From the NCBI RefSeq assembly GCF_009932335.1, contig NZ_BLJF01000003.1, positions 186,001 through 250,000 on the forward strand: a stretch of 64,000 nt of DNA, written 5' to 3'. Positions 27,485 to 36,329 of the stretch are shown here, piece after piece; within the stretch, counting starts at the first letter, position 1; each line of letters opens with the position of its first letter. The stretch is from Pseudomonas asiatica (GTDB taxonomy: Bacteria > Pseudomonadota > Gammaproteobacteria > Pseudomonadales > Pseudomonadaceae). Position numbers and translations under genes: made by a program. The notes beneath the pieces were generated by a model. It was not told the origin of the DNA. It saw only the letters and a program-made list of their open reading frames with translations, and made no database searches.

Positions 27485-27931
27485 TTAGAACTCTTTGCGG
27501 AATTGGATGAAGCCCGAGCGCTCGGCAACCTGTTGGTACAGGCTGATGGCGGTGGCGTTGGTCTCATGGGTCACCCAGTACACCTTGATGCAGTTGTCGG
27601 TCTTGGCTTGGGCGTAGACGTGCTCGATCAGCTGGCGGCCGATGCCCAGGCAGCGCTGCCCGCTTTCCACGTACAGGTCCTGCAGGTAGCAGGCGTTGCC
27701 AATGCTCCAGTTGGAACGATGGTAGATGAAGTTGACCATGCCCACCGCCTTGCCATCGACCCAGGCCAAGGCTGAATGGGTCGGTTCGTTTGGGTCGAGC
27801 AGGCGTTGCCAGGTGCTGAGGCTGACCTCATCGGCCAATTCGGATTTATAGAAGTGCAAGTAGGCCTGCCACAGGGCGAGCCAGGCAGCATGGTCTTGGG
27901 TGGTGACAGGACGCAGGGTAACGCTGGACAT
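27485..27931 (-). CDS. GNAT N-acetyltransferase
   Basis: A 148-aa GNAT enzyme with HAAWLALWQAYLHFYKSEL at the N terminus and the acetyl-CoA loop in VESGQRCLGIGRQLIEHV (about 98-115), then HETNATAISLYQQVAERSGF. It resembles diamine or polyamine acetyltransferases and aminoglycoside 6'-type GNATs without a clear match. Middle gene of the paiB-GNAT-GNAT operon. Confidence 0.82.
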   Translation of the reverse strand: MSSVTLRPVTTQDHAAWLALWQAYLHFYKSELADEVSLSTWQRLLDPNEPTHSALAWVDGKAVGMVNFIYHRSNWSIGNACYLQDLYVESGQRCLGIGRQLIEHVYAQAKTDNCIKVYWVTHETNATAISLYQQVAERSGFIQFRKEF

Positions 27932-27942
27932 GGGCTATTCCT

Positions 27943-28572
27943 TCAGAGTTGGCGCATATGCGCCGCGAGTTGGTTATCCAGGTAATCGGGGCTGGCGCTA
28001 AGGCCTTCACGCACGCCGGCAATGTCTTGCTCAGAGCGGTTTTGGCTTAGCTTGCGCGCGCCTTGCAGGCGGGTGATGGGCAAGCGAACACCGACGATGG
28101 CGCGGAGCATGCCATCGAGGTAATCACGCGGGGCGTCGGTTACTTTCCACGGTTCGTCGCGGCCTTGTTCGTGGCGCTCGGTCAGTCGGCTGACAATGGC
28201 CAGCAAGGTTTCGGCTTCGTGGATCACTTCGGCTGGGCCATAGGCGTGCACCGCCAGGTAGTTCCAGGTTGGCACCACCTTGGGGTTGTCGGTCTTGCTC
28301 GGGTAGTAACCGGGGCTGACATAGGCATCGGCGCCGGGGAACACCAGCAGGGCTTCGCCACCTTGCCTCAGGTCGTGCCATTGGGGGTTGGCCCGCGCCA
28401 GGTGGGCATAGACGGTGCCGAATTCGCCTTCGGCAATATCGACCAGCACTGGCAGGTGCGTGGCCAGCAGGCCTTGTTCGCCCTGGCTGACCAGGATGGC
28501 CAGGCGGGTGTCGAGCATGTGCTGGTGCAGGCGCCCGAGGTCGTGTTCCTGATGGGGTTTGCTGTTGTACAT
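27943..28572 (-). CDS. FMN-binding PaiB-family protein
   Basis: A 209-aa member of the FMN-binding split-barrel PaiB family (MYNSKPHQEHDLGRLHQHM, THLPVLVDIAEGEFGTVYAHLARANPQW, HVMVSGP-like region replaced by VFPGADAYVSPGYYPSK). B. subtilis PaiB was described as a negative regulator of sporulation and protease genes, but many members are likely flavin or pyridoxal-linked enzymes. First gene of an operon with two GNATs and divergent from a MocR/PdxR-like regulator. AAGGAAA precedes the ATG. Confidence 0.85.
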   Translation of the reverse strand: MYNSKPHQEHDLGRLHQHMLDTRLAILVSQGEQGLLATHLPVLVDIAEGEFGTVYAHLARANPQWHDLRQGGEALLVFPGADAYVSPGYYPSKTDNPKVVPTWNYLAVHAYGPAEVIHEAETLLAIVSRLTERHEQGRDEPWKVTDAPRDYLDGMLRAIVGVRLPITRLQGARKLSQNRSEQDIAGVREGLSASPDYLDNQLAAHMRQL

Positions 28573-28612
28573 GCTCGGTTTCCTTGTGCGATGGCTCCAT
28601 CCTAGGCAGGCT

Positions 28613-28659
28613 ATTGGTTCATAGTAAGAGCCATTAACAGCTGTTTTTATAGGTCCAAT
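28613..28659. promoter_or_regulatory. Putative MocR operator in the divergent gap
   Basis: ATTGGTTCATAG (28613-28624) and TATAGGTCCAAT (28648-28659) form an imperfect inverted repeat with common core CCAAT..TAT. MocR/PdxR regulators bind such CCAAT/ATAG elements next to their own gene. It would control both the paiB operon and the regulator. Confidence 0.5.
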
Positions 28660-28662
28660 GCC

Positions 28663-30207
28663 ATGAGCGAGCGCCCCCTCGTGTTGCCTTTCGACCCTGC
28701 CGGGATCGACCTCGATCGCCGCCGCGGGCTCAGCCAGCAGCTGTACCAGGCGCTACGTGCGCGGGTGCTGGACGGGCGCCTGAGCAGTGGCACGCGGCTA
28801 CCGGCCACTCGTGATCTGGCCGCCATGCTGGCGCTGTCACGCAATAGTGTGGTGCGGGCCTATGACCAGCTATATGCCGAGGGCTACATCGAAAGCCGGG
28901 TAGGCGACGGCACCTATGTCAGCCAGTTACCGAAGCTCTCCACTGCAAAACTATCCACACAAGTATCCACAGGGTTATCCCGTGGGTTATCAACAGACTT
29001 ATCCACATCTCCCTCAGAAAATACTGAGGATTTATCCAGCAAGCGTCGTTCCAGCGAGCCTTTGCAGCGCCTGAAAAGTAACCATCTGCCGCCCCCAAGA
29101 AGCGGTGCACCGCGTGCTTTTCGCGTCGGTATTCCGGCGTTCGACCTGTTCCCGTTCGACGTCTGGGCCAAGCTGCAGGCGGGTTTCTGGCGCAACCCGG
29201 CTCCGGCGCAGTTGGGTTATGGTGACCCGGCAGGCGAGCCGCTGCTGCGCGAACTGATCGCGGCCTACCTGCGTCGCTCGCGTGGGCTGAGTTGTACTGC
29301 TGAACAAATTGTGATCACCAGTGGTGCGCAGCAGGCCATCAGCCTTTGTGCACAGTTGCTATTGCAGCCCGGCGACGGTGTGGCTGTGGAAAACCCGGGT
29401 TACCGCGCAGCCGGGCATGCCTTTGCGCTGGCCGGTGGCAGGCTGTGTGGCGTGCCGGTGGACGAGGACGGCATGGACTGTCGCCGGCTCGGGCAACTGA
29501 CGGATTGCCGGCTGGCCTATGTCACGCCAGCCCACCAGTACCCGACCGGGGTGACCATGAGCCTGGCGCGACGCCTGGAGCTGCTGGCATGGGCCGAGCG
29601 CAGCGAAGGCTGGATCATCGAAGACGACTACGACGGCGAGTACCGGTACAGCGGTGCGCCCTTGGCCCCGCTAGCGGCGCTCGACCGGCACGGGCGGGTG
29701 CTGTACGTCGGTACCTTCGGCAAGATCGCCTTTCCTGCGTTGCGCCTGGGCTATCTGGTACTGCCACCACAACTGGCGCAGCCGTTCAGCCAGGGCAGGG
29801 CGCTGGCGGTGCGGCATTCGGAGGTCAGTAGCCAGTGCGTGATGGCAGAGTTCATGGCACGGGGGCACTTCCAGCGGCATATTCGGCGCATGCGCAAGGC
29901 GGCGTTGAGCCGGCGCAATGTGCTGAAGGCTGGCTGGCCCGTGGATATTCCGGGTTTGAGCGGCATGCCGGAGGTGGCGGCCGGGCTGCATGTGAAGGTC
30001 GATGTGGATAACTTTGCGCGGGAGCAGGAGTTGGTGGCCAAGGCTGAAGCGGTGGGGGTGGAGGTGACGCCGCTGAGCAATTTCTGGCTGGCTGACAGCG
30101 AGGTGCCTGTGGATAAAAGGGCAGGGCTGGTGCTGGGGTTTGCAGCGGTGCCGGAGGGGGAGATTGCCGAGGCTTTGATGCGCTTGCGCAAGGCCTGGAG
30201 GAAGTGA
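28663..30207 (+). CDS. MocR/PdxR-like GntR-aminotransferase regulator
   Basis: A 514-aa regulator with an N-terminal GntR winged helix (GLSQQLYQALRARVLDGRLSSGTRLPATRDLAAMLALSRNSVVRAYDQL, about 19-72) and a C-terminal aminotransferase class I fold that binds PLP. Visible there are ITSGAQQAISLCAQLL, PAHQYPTG, EDDYDGEYRYS and the PLP lysine in YVGTFGKIAFPALRLGYL. The linker (about 85-130) is unusual: it is made of LST/LS repeats encoded by DnaA-box-like DNA. It faces paiB and two GNAT genes, its likely targets. Related regulators respond to PLP or amines. Confidence 0.88.
   Translation: MSERPLVLPFDPAGIDLDRRRGLSQQLYQALRARVLDGRLSSGTRLPATRDLAAMLALSRNSVVRAYDQLYAEGYIESRVGDGTYVSQLPKLSTAKLSTQVSTGLSRGLSTDLSTSPSENTEDLSSKRRSSEPLQRLKSNHLPPPRSGAPRAFRVGIPAFDLFPFDVWAKLQAGFWRNPAPAQLGYGDPAGEPLLRELIAAYLRRSRGLSCTAEQIVITSGAQQAISLCAQLLLQPGDGVAVENPGYRAAGHAFALAGGRLCGVPVDEDGMDCRRLGQLTDCRLAYVTPAHQYPTGVTMSLARRLELLAWAERSEGWIIEDDYDGEYRYSGAPLAPLAALDRHGRVLYVGTFGKIAFPALRLGYLVLPPQLAQPFSQGRALAVRHSEVSSQCVMAEFMARGHFQRHIRRMRKAALSRRNVLKAGWPVDIPGLSGMPEVAAGLHVKVDVDNFAREQELVAKAEAVGVEVTPLSNFWLADSEVPVDKRAGLVLGFAAVPEGEIAEALMRLRKAWRK
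28951..30116. repeat. DnaA-box cluster in the MocR-type gene
   Basis: Perfect copies lie at 28999-29007 (TTATCCACA) and at 30003-30011 and 30108-30116 (TGTGGATAA). One-mismatch copies lie at 28951-28959, 28963-28971 and 28987-28995, with weaker ones at 28975 and 29032. Six of these lie in 90 bp of the linker-coding region. They follow the same word as the cluster at 8973-10841. Confidence 0.75.
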
Positions 30208-30224
30208 ATAGGGCCGCTAGTCGG

Positions 30225-30310
30225 CCCAATCGCCGGCAAGCCAGCTCCCACAGGTAGTGGAGATCCTGTGGGAGCTGGCTTGCCGGCGATTGGGCTGCAA
30301 AGCAGCCCCG
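30225..30310. repeat. REP pair with long hairpin
   Basis: AATCGCCGGCAAGCCAGCTC (30228-30247) and its near-perfect inverse GAGCTGGCTTGCCGGCGATT lie about 25 bp apart, followed by a GGGCTGCAAAGCAGCCC hairpin. It separates the convergent MocR-type gene and the polyamine-binding protein gene and can act as terminator. Confidence 0.88.
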
Positions 30311-30318
30311 GCTCTAAA

Positions 30319-31422
30319 TCAGGTACCGGACTTGATCCGTGTCCAGGCCCTGGTCCGAGCTCGCTCGGCATCCCGCGCCAAGGGCTTGAGGGTATACAGC
30401 TTGGCCATCGCCTCCGCTGTCGGATACAGGTTGGGGTTGTTGCGAATCGCCGGGTCGACCTTGTCGGTCGCATCCTTGTTCGGGTTCGGGTACCCGACAA
30501 AGTCGCTGATAGGCGCAATCACCTCAGGCCGCAGTAAGTAGTTGATGAACGCGTGGGCATCTTCCGGGTTGGTCGCGTTCTTCGGAATCGCCAGCATGTC
30601 GAACCAGATCGGTGCACCTTCCTTGGGCAGGCGCATGTCCACCACAACGCCATTCTTCGCCTCGCGGGCGCGGTTGGCTGCCTGAGAGAAGCTGCCGCTG
30701 TAGCCCACTGCCACGCAGATATCGCCGTTGGCGATGTCAGCCATGTACTTCGAGGAATGGAAGTAGGTGATGTGCGGGCGGATCTTCAGCATCAGCGCTT
30801 CGGCTTTCTTGTAATCAGCCGGTTTGTCGCTGTTCGGTGGCAGGCCCAGGTACTGCAGGGCCAGCGGCATGATCTCCGACGGCGAGTCGAGCAGGGCCAC
30901 GCCGCATTGCTTGAGCTTGGCGATGTTCTCTTCCTTGAAGATCAGGTCCCAACTGTCCACCGGGGCGTTCTCGCCGAGCGCAGCCTTGACCTTGGCCGGG
31001 TTGAAGCCGATCAGCACTGTGCCGTACATGTAGGGTACGGCAAATTTGTTGCCGGGGTCGTTGGCTTCGATCAGCTTCATCAGCGCCGGGTCCAGGTGCT
31101 GCCAGTTCGGCAGCTTGCTGCGGTCCAGCGGCTGGAACACACCCGCTTCGATCTGCTTGGCGAGGAACACGTTGGATGGCACTACCACGTCATATCCTGA
31201 GTTGCCGGTCAGCAGTTTCGCTTCCAGCGCCTCGTTGGTGTCGAAGATGTCGTAGACCAGCTTCACTCCGCTGTCTTTCTGGAACTCGGTGAGAGTTTGC
31301 GGAGTGATGTAGTCGAACCAGTTGAACACCCGCAGGGTGCGCTGTTCGGTCTGGGCCTGCAGGGCACCGGTGAACAGGGTAGCGGCGATGAACGGGGCGA
31401 GCAGACGCTTGAGTCGAACCAT
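30319..31422 (-). CDS. Periplasmic polyamine-binding protein (PotF/SpuD-like)
   Basis: A 367-aa substrate-binding protein of an ABC-type polyamine transporter. A signal peptide ([23 protein letters not shown]) precedes the PotF-like [39 protein letters not shown] and [12 protein letters not shown]. It overlaps the upstream acetylpolyamine amidohydrolase gene by one base (TAATG), so the two are coupled. No permease or ATPase gene is adjacent, so it may use a transporter encoded elsewhere. Ligand likely putrescine, spermidine or an acetylated form. Confidence 0.88.
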   Translation of the reverse strand: MVRLKRLLAPFIAATLFTGALQAQTEQRTLRVFNWFDYITPQTLTEFQKDSGVKLVYDIFDTNEALEAKLLTGNSGYDVVVPSNVFLAKQIEAGVFQPLDRSKLPNWQHLDPALMKLIEANDPGNKFAVPYMYGTVLIGFNPAKVKAALGENAPVDSWDLIFKEENIAKLKQCGVALLDSPSEIMPLALQYLGLPPNSDKPADYKKAEALMLKIRPHITYFHSSKYMADIANGDICVAVGYSGSFSQAANRAREAKNGVVVDMRLPKEGAPIWFDMLAIPKNATNPEDAHAFINYLLRPEVIAPISDFVGYPNPNKDATDKVDPAIRNNPNLYPTAEAMAKLYTLKPLARDAERARTRAWTRIKSGT

Positions 31423-32465
31423 TATCGGGCTCCTGGCTGGGCCTGCTGGAAGCCTTCCAGCACATTGACCGCGTTGATACCGATTTCTTCCACAGCGTAG
31501 CCGCCTTCCATCACGAACAGGGTCGGCTTGCCGAGCTGGGCGATGCGCTTGCCCATTTCCAGGTAGTCCGGGCTGTCCAGCTTGAACTGCGAGATCGGGT
31601 CGTCCTTGAAGGTATCCACGCCCAGCGAGATCACCAGCACGTCAGCGTCATAGGCGGCGATGCGCTGGCAGGCGTCCTCCAGGGCGGCGTTCCAGGCGGC
31701 CCAGTCGCTGCCAGCCGGCAGTGGGTAGTTGATGTTGCAGCCTTCGCCGGCACCCTCGCCGGTTTCATCGGCATAGCCGAGGAAGAACGGGAATTCGTCG
31801 CGCGGGTCGCCATGGATCGAGGCGAAGAACACATCGTTGCGGCTGTAGAAGATGTCCTGGGTGCCGTTGCCGTGGTGATAGTCGACATCGAGGATTGCGA
31901 CCTTGCGCCGGCCCTGGTCAAGGAAGGCCTGGGCGGCGATGGCGGCGTTGTTCAGGTAGCAATAGCCGCCCATGACTTCGCCAGCCGCATGGTGCCCTGG
32001 CGGGCGGCACAGGGCGAAGGCGGAATGGGCGCCTTGCTGGATCGCCGCCTGGGCGGTGAGGGCGACCTGGGCGGCGCTGTAGGCAGCCTGCCAGGTACCG
32101 GCGGTGATCGGTGCGCCGGCGTCGAAGCTGTAGTAGCCCAGTTCACCGTGCAGGCCGGTGGGTTTTATCTGGCGCAGGGTGCGTGCGGGCCAGGTGAATG
32201 GCAGCAGGTCGCCATCCTGACCCAGTGCGGCCCAGCGCGCCCAGGCACCTTCGAAGAAATTCAGGTAATCGGCACTGTGGATGCGCAGCAACGGTGCACG
32301 GCCATAGTCGGTGGGGCCCTGGATGTCGCCAAGGTTGCGTTTTTTCACTTGGTCGAGCACATGGTCGGCGCGTGACGGCATTTCGAAACAGGGCATCAGC
32401 TTGCCGTCGATCAGCTCGCAGCGGCCATGGTGCAGGCGGTGGTCATCGGAATAGATCGTCAGCAT
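31422..32465 (-). CDS. aphA: Acetylpolyamine amidohydrolase (histone deacetylase family)
   Basis: Zinc hydrolase that removes acetyl groups from acetylputrescine, acetylcadaverine or other acetylated amines. The 347-aa protein has the class II HDAC signatures [26 protein letters not shown] (the catalytic His pair) and [17 protein letters not shown] with the zinc ligands Asp and His, and a late [13 protein letters not shown]. Bacterial APAHs of this length pair with polyamine-binding proteins, as here. An AraC regulator gene lies downstream on the same strand side. The choice between AphA and AphB type is not possible from sequence alone. Confidence 0.88.
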   Translation of the reverse strand: MLTIYSDDHRLHHGRCELIDGKLMPCFEMPSRADHVLDQVKKRNLGDIQGPTDYGRAPLLRIHSADYLNFFEGAWARWAALGQDGDLLPFTWPARTLRQIKPTGLHGELGYYSFDAGAPITAGTWQAAYSAAQVALTAQAAIQQGAHSAFALCRPPGHHAAGEVMGGYCYLNNAAIAAQAFLDQGRRKVAILDVDYHHGNGTQDIFYSRNDVFFASIHGDPRDEFPFFLGYADETGEGAGEGCNINYPLPAGSDWAAWNAALEDACQRIAAYDADVLVISLGVDTFKDDPISQFKLDSPDYLEMGKRIAQLGKPTLFVMEGGYAVEEIGINAVNVLEGFQQAQPGAR

Positions 32466-32580
32466 TGTTGTTCTCCGGTAGGTACTGGCGTGGGCCCATT
32501 TTCATGGGCGGGCCAGTGGTGGAGAACGACGCAAGTGGCCAAAAGGGGATCGATATGGCCAAGCTCTTTGGCCCACTTTT

Positions 32581-32628
32581 CCTGTACCGGCCTCTTCGCG
32601 GGCAAGCCCACGAAGAGGCCGGTACAGG
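32581..32628. repeat. REP palindrome, probable terminator
   Basis: CCTGTACCGGCCTCTTCG (32581-32598) and CGAAGAGGCCGGTACAGG (32611-32628) are perfect inverses with a 12-bp loop. The element starts right at the end of the AraC-type gene. Confidence 0.88.
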
Positions 32629-33621
32629 TCAACCGCGGAAGTGACTGGGCGCGACGCCACTCCAACGCTGGAAGGCATGCCGAAAACTGGCGGTCTCGCT
32701 GAACCCCAGGCACTCGGCAATCCGATAGATCGGCATCTGCTCATCAGCCAGCAACTGCTTGGCCCGCTCGAACCTCAGTTCATCCAGCAGCTGTTGATAA
32801 CTGCTGCCCAACGCCTGCAAATGCCGGCGCAGGGTGCGCGATGAGCAGTTCATCTGCCGCGCCAGCCCTTCCAGCCCGGGCGCTGCATCCAGTTGCTGCG
32901 CCAGCAGTTGGCGAATCCGCCCCAGCCAGGCCTGGCGGCCGGTGAATTCCAGGTTCAGGCGTCGGCAGCGTTCGCTCATGGCCTTGTGGGTAATCGGGTC
33001 GGCCAGCGGCAGTGGCGTGTCCAGCCAGCGCCGTTCGAAGGCAAAGGCATTGTCCTCGTCGTCGAAACCTACCGGGCACTGGAATGCCCCGGCATAGAGA
33101 GCATGGTAACCGGGCCGTGGGTGTTCAAAACGAGCACCCAGCAGGGGCAGCGGGCGGCCGAGCAGGTCGTCGCAGATGACCTTCAGCGACACCAGGCAGA
33201 ACTCTGCATTGAAGGCGGTCAGCGCCGGGCTGTCGTGGTAGTCGCTGGCGCTGAGCCAGATGCGCTGGCCGTCGTCGAGCAAACGCAGTTTGAAGACTGT
33301 TCCCAGCAGTGCCGGATACTGCAGCGCCAAGCGCAAGGCGTCACCCAAAGTGGCACTGGAGAGCAGGGCGTAACCGAGCATGCCGTAGCACGACACATGC
33401 ATGCGCTGGCCCAGCTCCAGGCCTATATCTTCGCGTCGGGCAACGGCGTTGGCGCACACCTGCAGTTCCTGCTGGGTGGTGATACGCGCATCGGCATGGC
33501 CCAGGTCTGCCGGGCCGATGCCGCTGCCGGCCAGCAGCGCCGACGCCTCGCAACCGTCTGCCTGGAAGACGTTGAGGATCAGCGAAACCGCGTTGAGGGT
33601 GGTCAGGTGGCTGTGCAGCAT
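32629..33621 (-). CDS. AraC-family regulator with arabinose-binding-type N-terminal domain
   Basis: A 330-aa protein: N-terminal PF12625-type sensor region (LQVCANAVARREDIGLELGQRMHVSCYGMLGYALLSSATLGDALRLALQY) and C-terminal AraC double helix-turn-helix (GLARQMNCSSRTLRRHLQALGSSYQQLLDELRFERAKQLL, ISRIAECLGFSE-like). OruR and related regulators of ornithine or polyamine use share this architecture. It lies next to the amidohydrolase gene, so control of that operon is a fair guess. ATG 33621 is chosen; the frame extends upstream into a terminator-like hairpin without homology. Confidence 0.85.
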   Translation of the reverse strand: MLHSHLTTLNAVSLILNVFQADGCEASALLAGSGIGPADLGHADARITTQQELQVCANAVARREDIGLELGQRMHVSCYGMLGYALLSSATLGDALRLALQYPALLGTVFKLRLLDDGQRIWLSASDYHDSPALTAFNAEFCLVSLKVICDDLLGRPLPLLGARFEHPRPGYHALYAGAFQCPVGFDDEDNAFAFERRWLDTPLPLADPITHKAMSERCRRLNLEFTGRQAWLGRIRQLLAQQLDAAPGLEGLARQMNCSSRTLRRHLQALGSSYQQLLDELRFERAKQLLADEQMPIYRIAECLGFSETASFRHAFQRWSGVAPSHFRG

Positions 33622-33679
33622 GCTGGGTAATCCCGTTGGCCTGGGACGCATTATGGAGCAAGTTGTGTGCCGATGTTCG

Positions 33680-33700
33680 GGGGGCTGCAAAGCAGCCCCC
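33680..33700. repeat. Short GGGGGCTGC hairpin
   Basis: GGGGGCTGC and GCAGCCCCC with a 3-bp loop; the distal hairpin of a REP-like element between the AraC gene start and the aspA terminator. Confidence 0.6.
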
Positions 33701-33712
33701 AAATCCTTCAGG

Positions 33713-33746
33713 CAAAAAAAAGGCCCGAAGCATAGGCTCGGGCCTT
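33713..33746 (-). terminator. Rho-independent terminator of aspA
   Basis: AAGGCCCGA (33720-33728) and TCGGGCCTT (33738-33746) form the stem. On the minus strand it is followed by a run of T residues (the A run at 33714-33720). Confidence 0.9.
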
Positions 33747-33804
33747 GGAAAGGTTGAGAGGTGTCTAGTCCCTCGACCTGGTGAGACTGTTTACAGCGGC
33801 CTGG

Positions 33805-35229
33805 TTACGCCTTCAGCGGAACCAGACGGGGAGCGATCATGTTTTCCGGACGCAGGATGTCGTCGAGCATCGCGTCGTCCAGCAGCTTCTCTTCACGCAC
33901 CAGTTCCAGTACGCCGCGGCCGGTTTCCAGGGCAACGCGGGCGATACGGGTGGCGTTTTCGTAGCCGATGTACGGGTTCAGTGCGGTGACCAGGCCGATC
34001 GAGTGCTCGACCAGTTCACGGCAGCGCTGTTCGTTGGCGGTGATACCGACGATGCAGTGCTCGCGCAGCATGTCCATGGCACGTTGCAGCAGGCGGATCG
34101 AGTCGAAGATCTTGTAGGCGATCAGCGGCTCCATCACGTTCAGCTGCAGCTGGCCACCTTCGGCGGCGACGGTCAGGGCCAGGTCGTTGCCCATGATGGC
34201 GAAGGCCACCTGGTTGACGGCTTCCGGGATAACCGGGTTGACCTTGCCTGGCATGATCGAACTGCCTGGCTGACGCGCTGGCAGGTTGATTTCGTTGATG
34301 CCGGTGCGTGGGCCGCTAGACAGCAGGCGCAGGTCGTTGCAAATCTTCGACAGCTTGACTGCAGTACGCTTGAGCATGCCGGAGAACAGTACGAAGGCGC
34401 CCATGTCGGAGGTGGCTTCGATCAGGTCGGCAGCCGGTACCAGCGGTTGGCCGCTGATGGCAGCCAGGCGCTGTACGGCCAGGGCCTGGTAGCCAGGGTC
34501 GGCGTTGATGCCGGTACCGATGGCGGTACCGCCCAGGTTGATTTCGGTCAGCAGTTCCGGGGCCAGCGAGCGCAGGCGCTGCAGGTCTTCGGTCATGGTG
34601 GTGGCGAAGGCACGGAATTCCTGGCCCAGGGTCATCGGTACGGCGTCCTGCAGCTGGGTACGGCCCATCTTCAGTACGTGGTCGAACTCTTTACCCTTGG
34701 CAGCGAAGGCCTGGATAAGGCTGTCGAGGCTGGCCAGCAGCGCGTCGTGGCCCAGCAGCAGGCCCAGGCGGATAGCCGTCGGGTAGGCGTCGTTGGTCGA
34801 CTGCGCCATGTTCACGTCGTTGTTCGGGTGCAGGTACTGGTACTCACCCTTCTGGTGGCCCATGGCCTCCAGCGCAACGTTGGCGATCACTTCGTTGGCG
34901 TTCATGTTGGTAGAAGTACCAGCACCGCCCTGGATCATGTCCACCACGAACTGGTCGTGGTAATCGCCTTTGATCAGGCGGGCGCAGGCTGCGGTGATGG
35001 CAGCGTGCTTGGCATCGCTCAGGTGGCCCAGCTCACGGTTGGCGTCAGCAGCAGCCTGCTTGACCATGGCCAGGGCCACGACCAGCTTCGGATAGTGCGA
35101 CAGCGGAACACCGGAGAGGTGGAAGTTGTTGGCAGCGCGCAGGGTCTGGATGCCGTAGTAGGCATCTGCAGGAACTTCAAGGGTACCCAACAAATCTTTT
35201 TCGACGCGGAACGATGCAGCGGAGGACAT
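33805..35229 (-). CDS. aspA: Aspartate ammonia-lyase
   Basis: Interconverts L-aspartate with fumarate and ammonia. The 474-aa protein has family length and the fumarase/aspartase signature GSSIMPGKVNP, plus GGAGTSTNMNANEVIAN and HPNNDVNMAQSTND. ATG 35229 (MSSAASFRVEKDLLG) is chosen; the ribosome site is weak (GAGATG further up) and an in-frame ATG nine bases earlier is possible. It is divergent from a LysR regulator over 182 bp, which may control it, and has its own terminator. Confidence 0.95.
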   Translation of the reverse strand: MSSAASFRVEKDLLGTLEVPADAYYGIQTLRAANNFHLSGVPLSHYPKLVVALAMVKQAAADANRELGHLSDAKHAAITAACARLIKGDYHDQFVVDMIQGGAGTSTNMNANEVIANVALEAMGHQKGEYQYLHPNNDVNMAQSTNDAYPTAIRLGLLLGHDALLASLDSLIQAFAAKGKEFDHVLKMGRTQLQDAVPMTLGQEFRAFATTMTEDLQRLRSLAPELLTEINLGGTAIGTGINADPGYQALAVQRLAAISGQPLVPAADLIEATSDMGAFVLFSGMLKRTAVKLSKICNDLRLLSSGPRTGINEINLPARQPGSSIMPGKVNPVIPEAVNQVAFAIMGNDLALTVAAEGGQLQLNVMEPLIAYKIFDSIRLLQRAMDMLREHCIVGITANEQRCRELVEHSIGLVTALNPYIGYENATRIARVALETGRGVLELVREEKLLDDAMLDDILRPENMIAPRLVPLKA

Positions 35230-35411
35230 GATGTATATCATCTCGATTTTGACCCGGCACATGCCGGAATGGCGCCAATCCTAGGCCTGAAGGTGATTTT
35301 GCGGCCAATGCTGTTGCACGCTAACCTATGCACAAACGGCATAGTGTTTCATGTGACGCCAATTGATGTTCGAGCGTGTTCCATTTTGGTGCACGCCAGG
35401 AGATGTGCTTC

Positions 35412-36329
35412 GTGAACCTTGAAAGCAAATGGCTGGAAGACTTCAGCGCGCTGGCTGCGACCCGCAGTTTTTCCCAGGCTGCAGAGCGGCGTTTCGTTAC
35501 CCAACCTGCCTTCAGCCGGCGTATACGCAGTCTGGAAGCAGCTTTGGGCCTGCAATTGGTGAATCGTTCCCGCACGCCGATCGAACTGACCGAGGCCGGG
35601 CAGCTGTTTCTCGTCACCGCGCGTACTGTTGTCGACCAATTGAGCGAAATTCTCCGCCATTTGCATCACCTGGAGGGCGGGCAGGGTGAAGTGGTACAGG
35701 TGGCCGCTGCACACTCGCTGGCGTCGGGCTTTTTCCCGCGTTGGGTGGCCCAGTTGCGCAACGATGGTTTGAACATCGCCACCCGCCTGGTTGCGACCAA
35801 CGTCGGAGATGCCGTGCATGCATTGCGTGAAGGTGGCTGCGACCTGATGCTGGCCTTCTATGACCCGGATGCCGCCTTGCAGATGGATGCCGAAATCTTC
35901 CCGTCGCTGCACATGGGCACCACTGAAATGTTGCCGGTGTGCGCCGTGGATGCCGACGGCAAGCCGTTGTTCGACCTGGAAGGCGAGGGCAGTGTGCCGC
36001 TGCTGGCGTATACCGCCGGCGCTTTCCTCGGTCGGTCGGTCAATTTGCTGCTGCGCCAGCGAAACCTGCGCTATACCACCGTCTACGAAACCGCCATGGC
36101 CGACAGCCTCAAGAGCATGGCGTTGGAGGGCATGGGCATCGCCTGGGTGCCGCGCCTGTCGATGCGTGGCGAACTGGAGCGGGGCGAACTGGCGATCTGC
36201 GGCGGCAGCCAGTGGCATGTGCCACTGGAAATTCGTCTGTACCGCTGCGCACTGGTGCGCAAGGCCAACGTCCGCTTGTTGTGGCGCAAGCTTGAGTCGT
36301 CAGGCGCACAAGGTGAGGCTTCAGTTTGA
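35412..36329 (+). CDS. LysR-family regulator divergent from aspA
   Basis: A 305-aa LysR protein. The winged helix (WLEDFSALAATRSFSQAAERRFVTQPAFSRRIRSLEAALG) is followed by a substrate-binding domain (VVQVAAAHSLASGFFPRWVAQL, DLMLAFYDPDAALQM). GTG 35412 has AGGAG about 9 nt before it and gives the N terminus MNLESKWLEDF; an ATG at 35403 is too close to that site. Likely targets are aspA or a related amino-acid gene. Its end overlaps the convergent protease-like gene by 9 bp. Confidence 0.87.
   Translation: MNLESKWLEDFSALAATRSFSQAAERRFVTQPAFSRRIRSLEAALGLQLVNRSRTPIELTEAGQLFLVTARTVVDQLSEILRHLHHLEGGQGEVVQVAAAHSLASGFFPRWVAQLRNDGLNIATRLVATNVGDAVHALREGGCDLMLAFYDPDAALQMDAEIFPSLHMGTTEMLPVCAVDADGKPLFDLEGEGSVPLLAYTAGAFLGRSVNLLLRQRNLRYTTVYETAMADSLKSMALEGMGIAWVPRLSMRGELERGELAICGGSQWHVPLEIRLYRCALVRKANVRLLWRKLESSGAQGEASV

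Noticed and set aside
33781..35415. Plus-strand 544-codon open frame over aspA
   Set aside because: Antisense shadow of aspA, which has full family length and signature motifs; the shadow has no ribosome site or recognisable domain.
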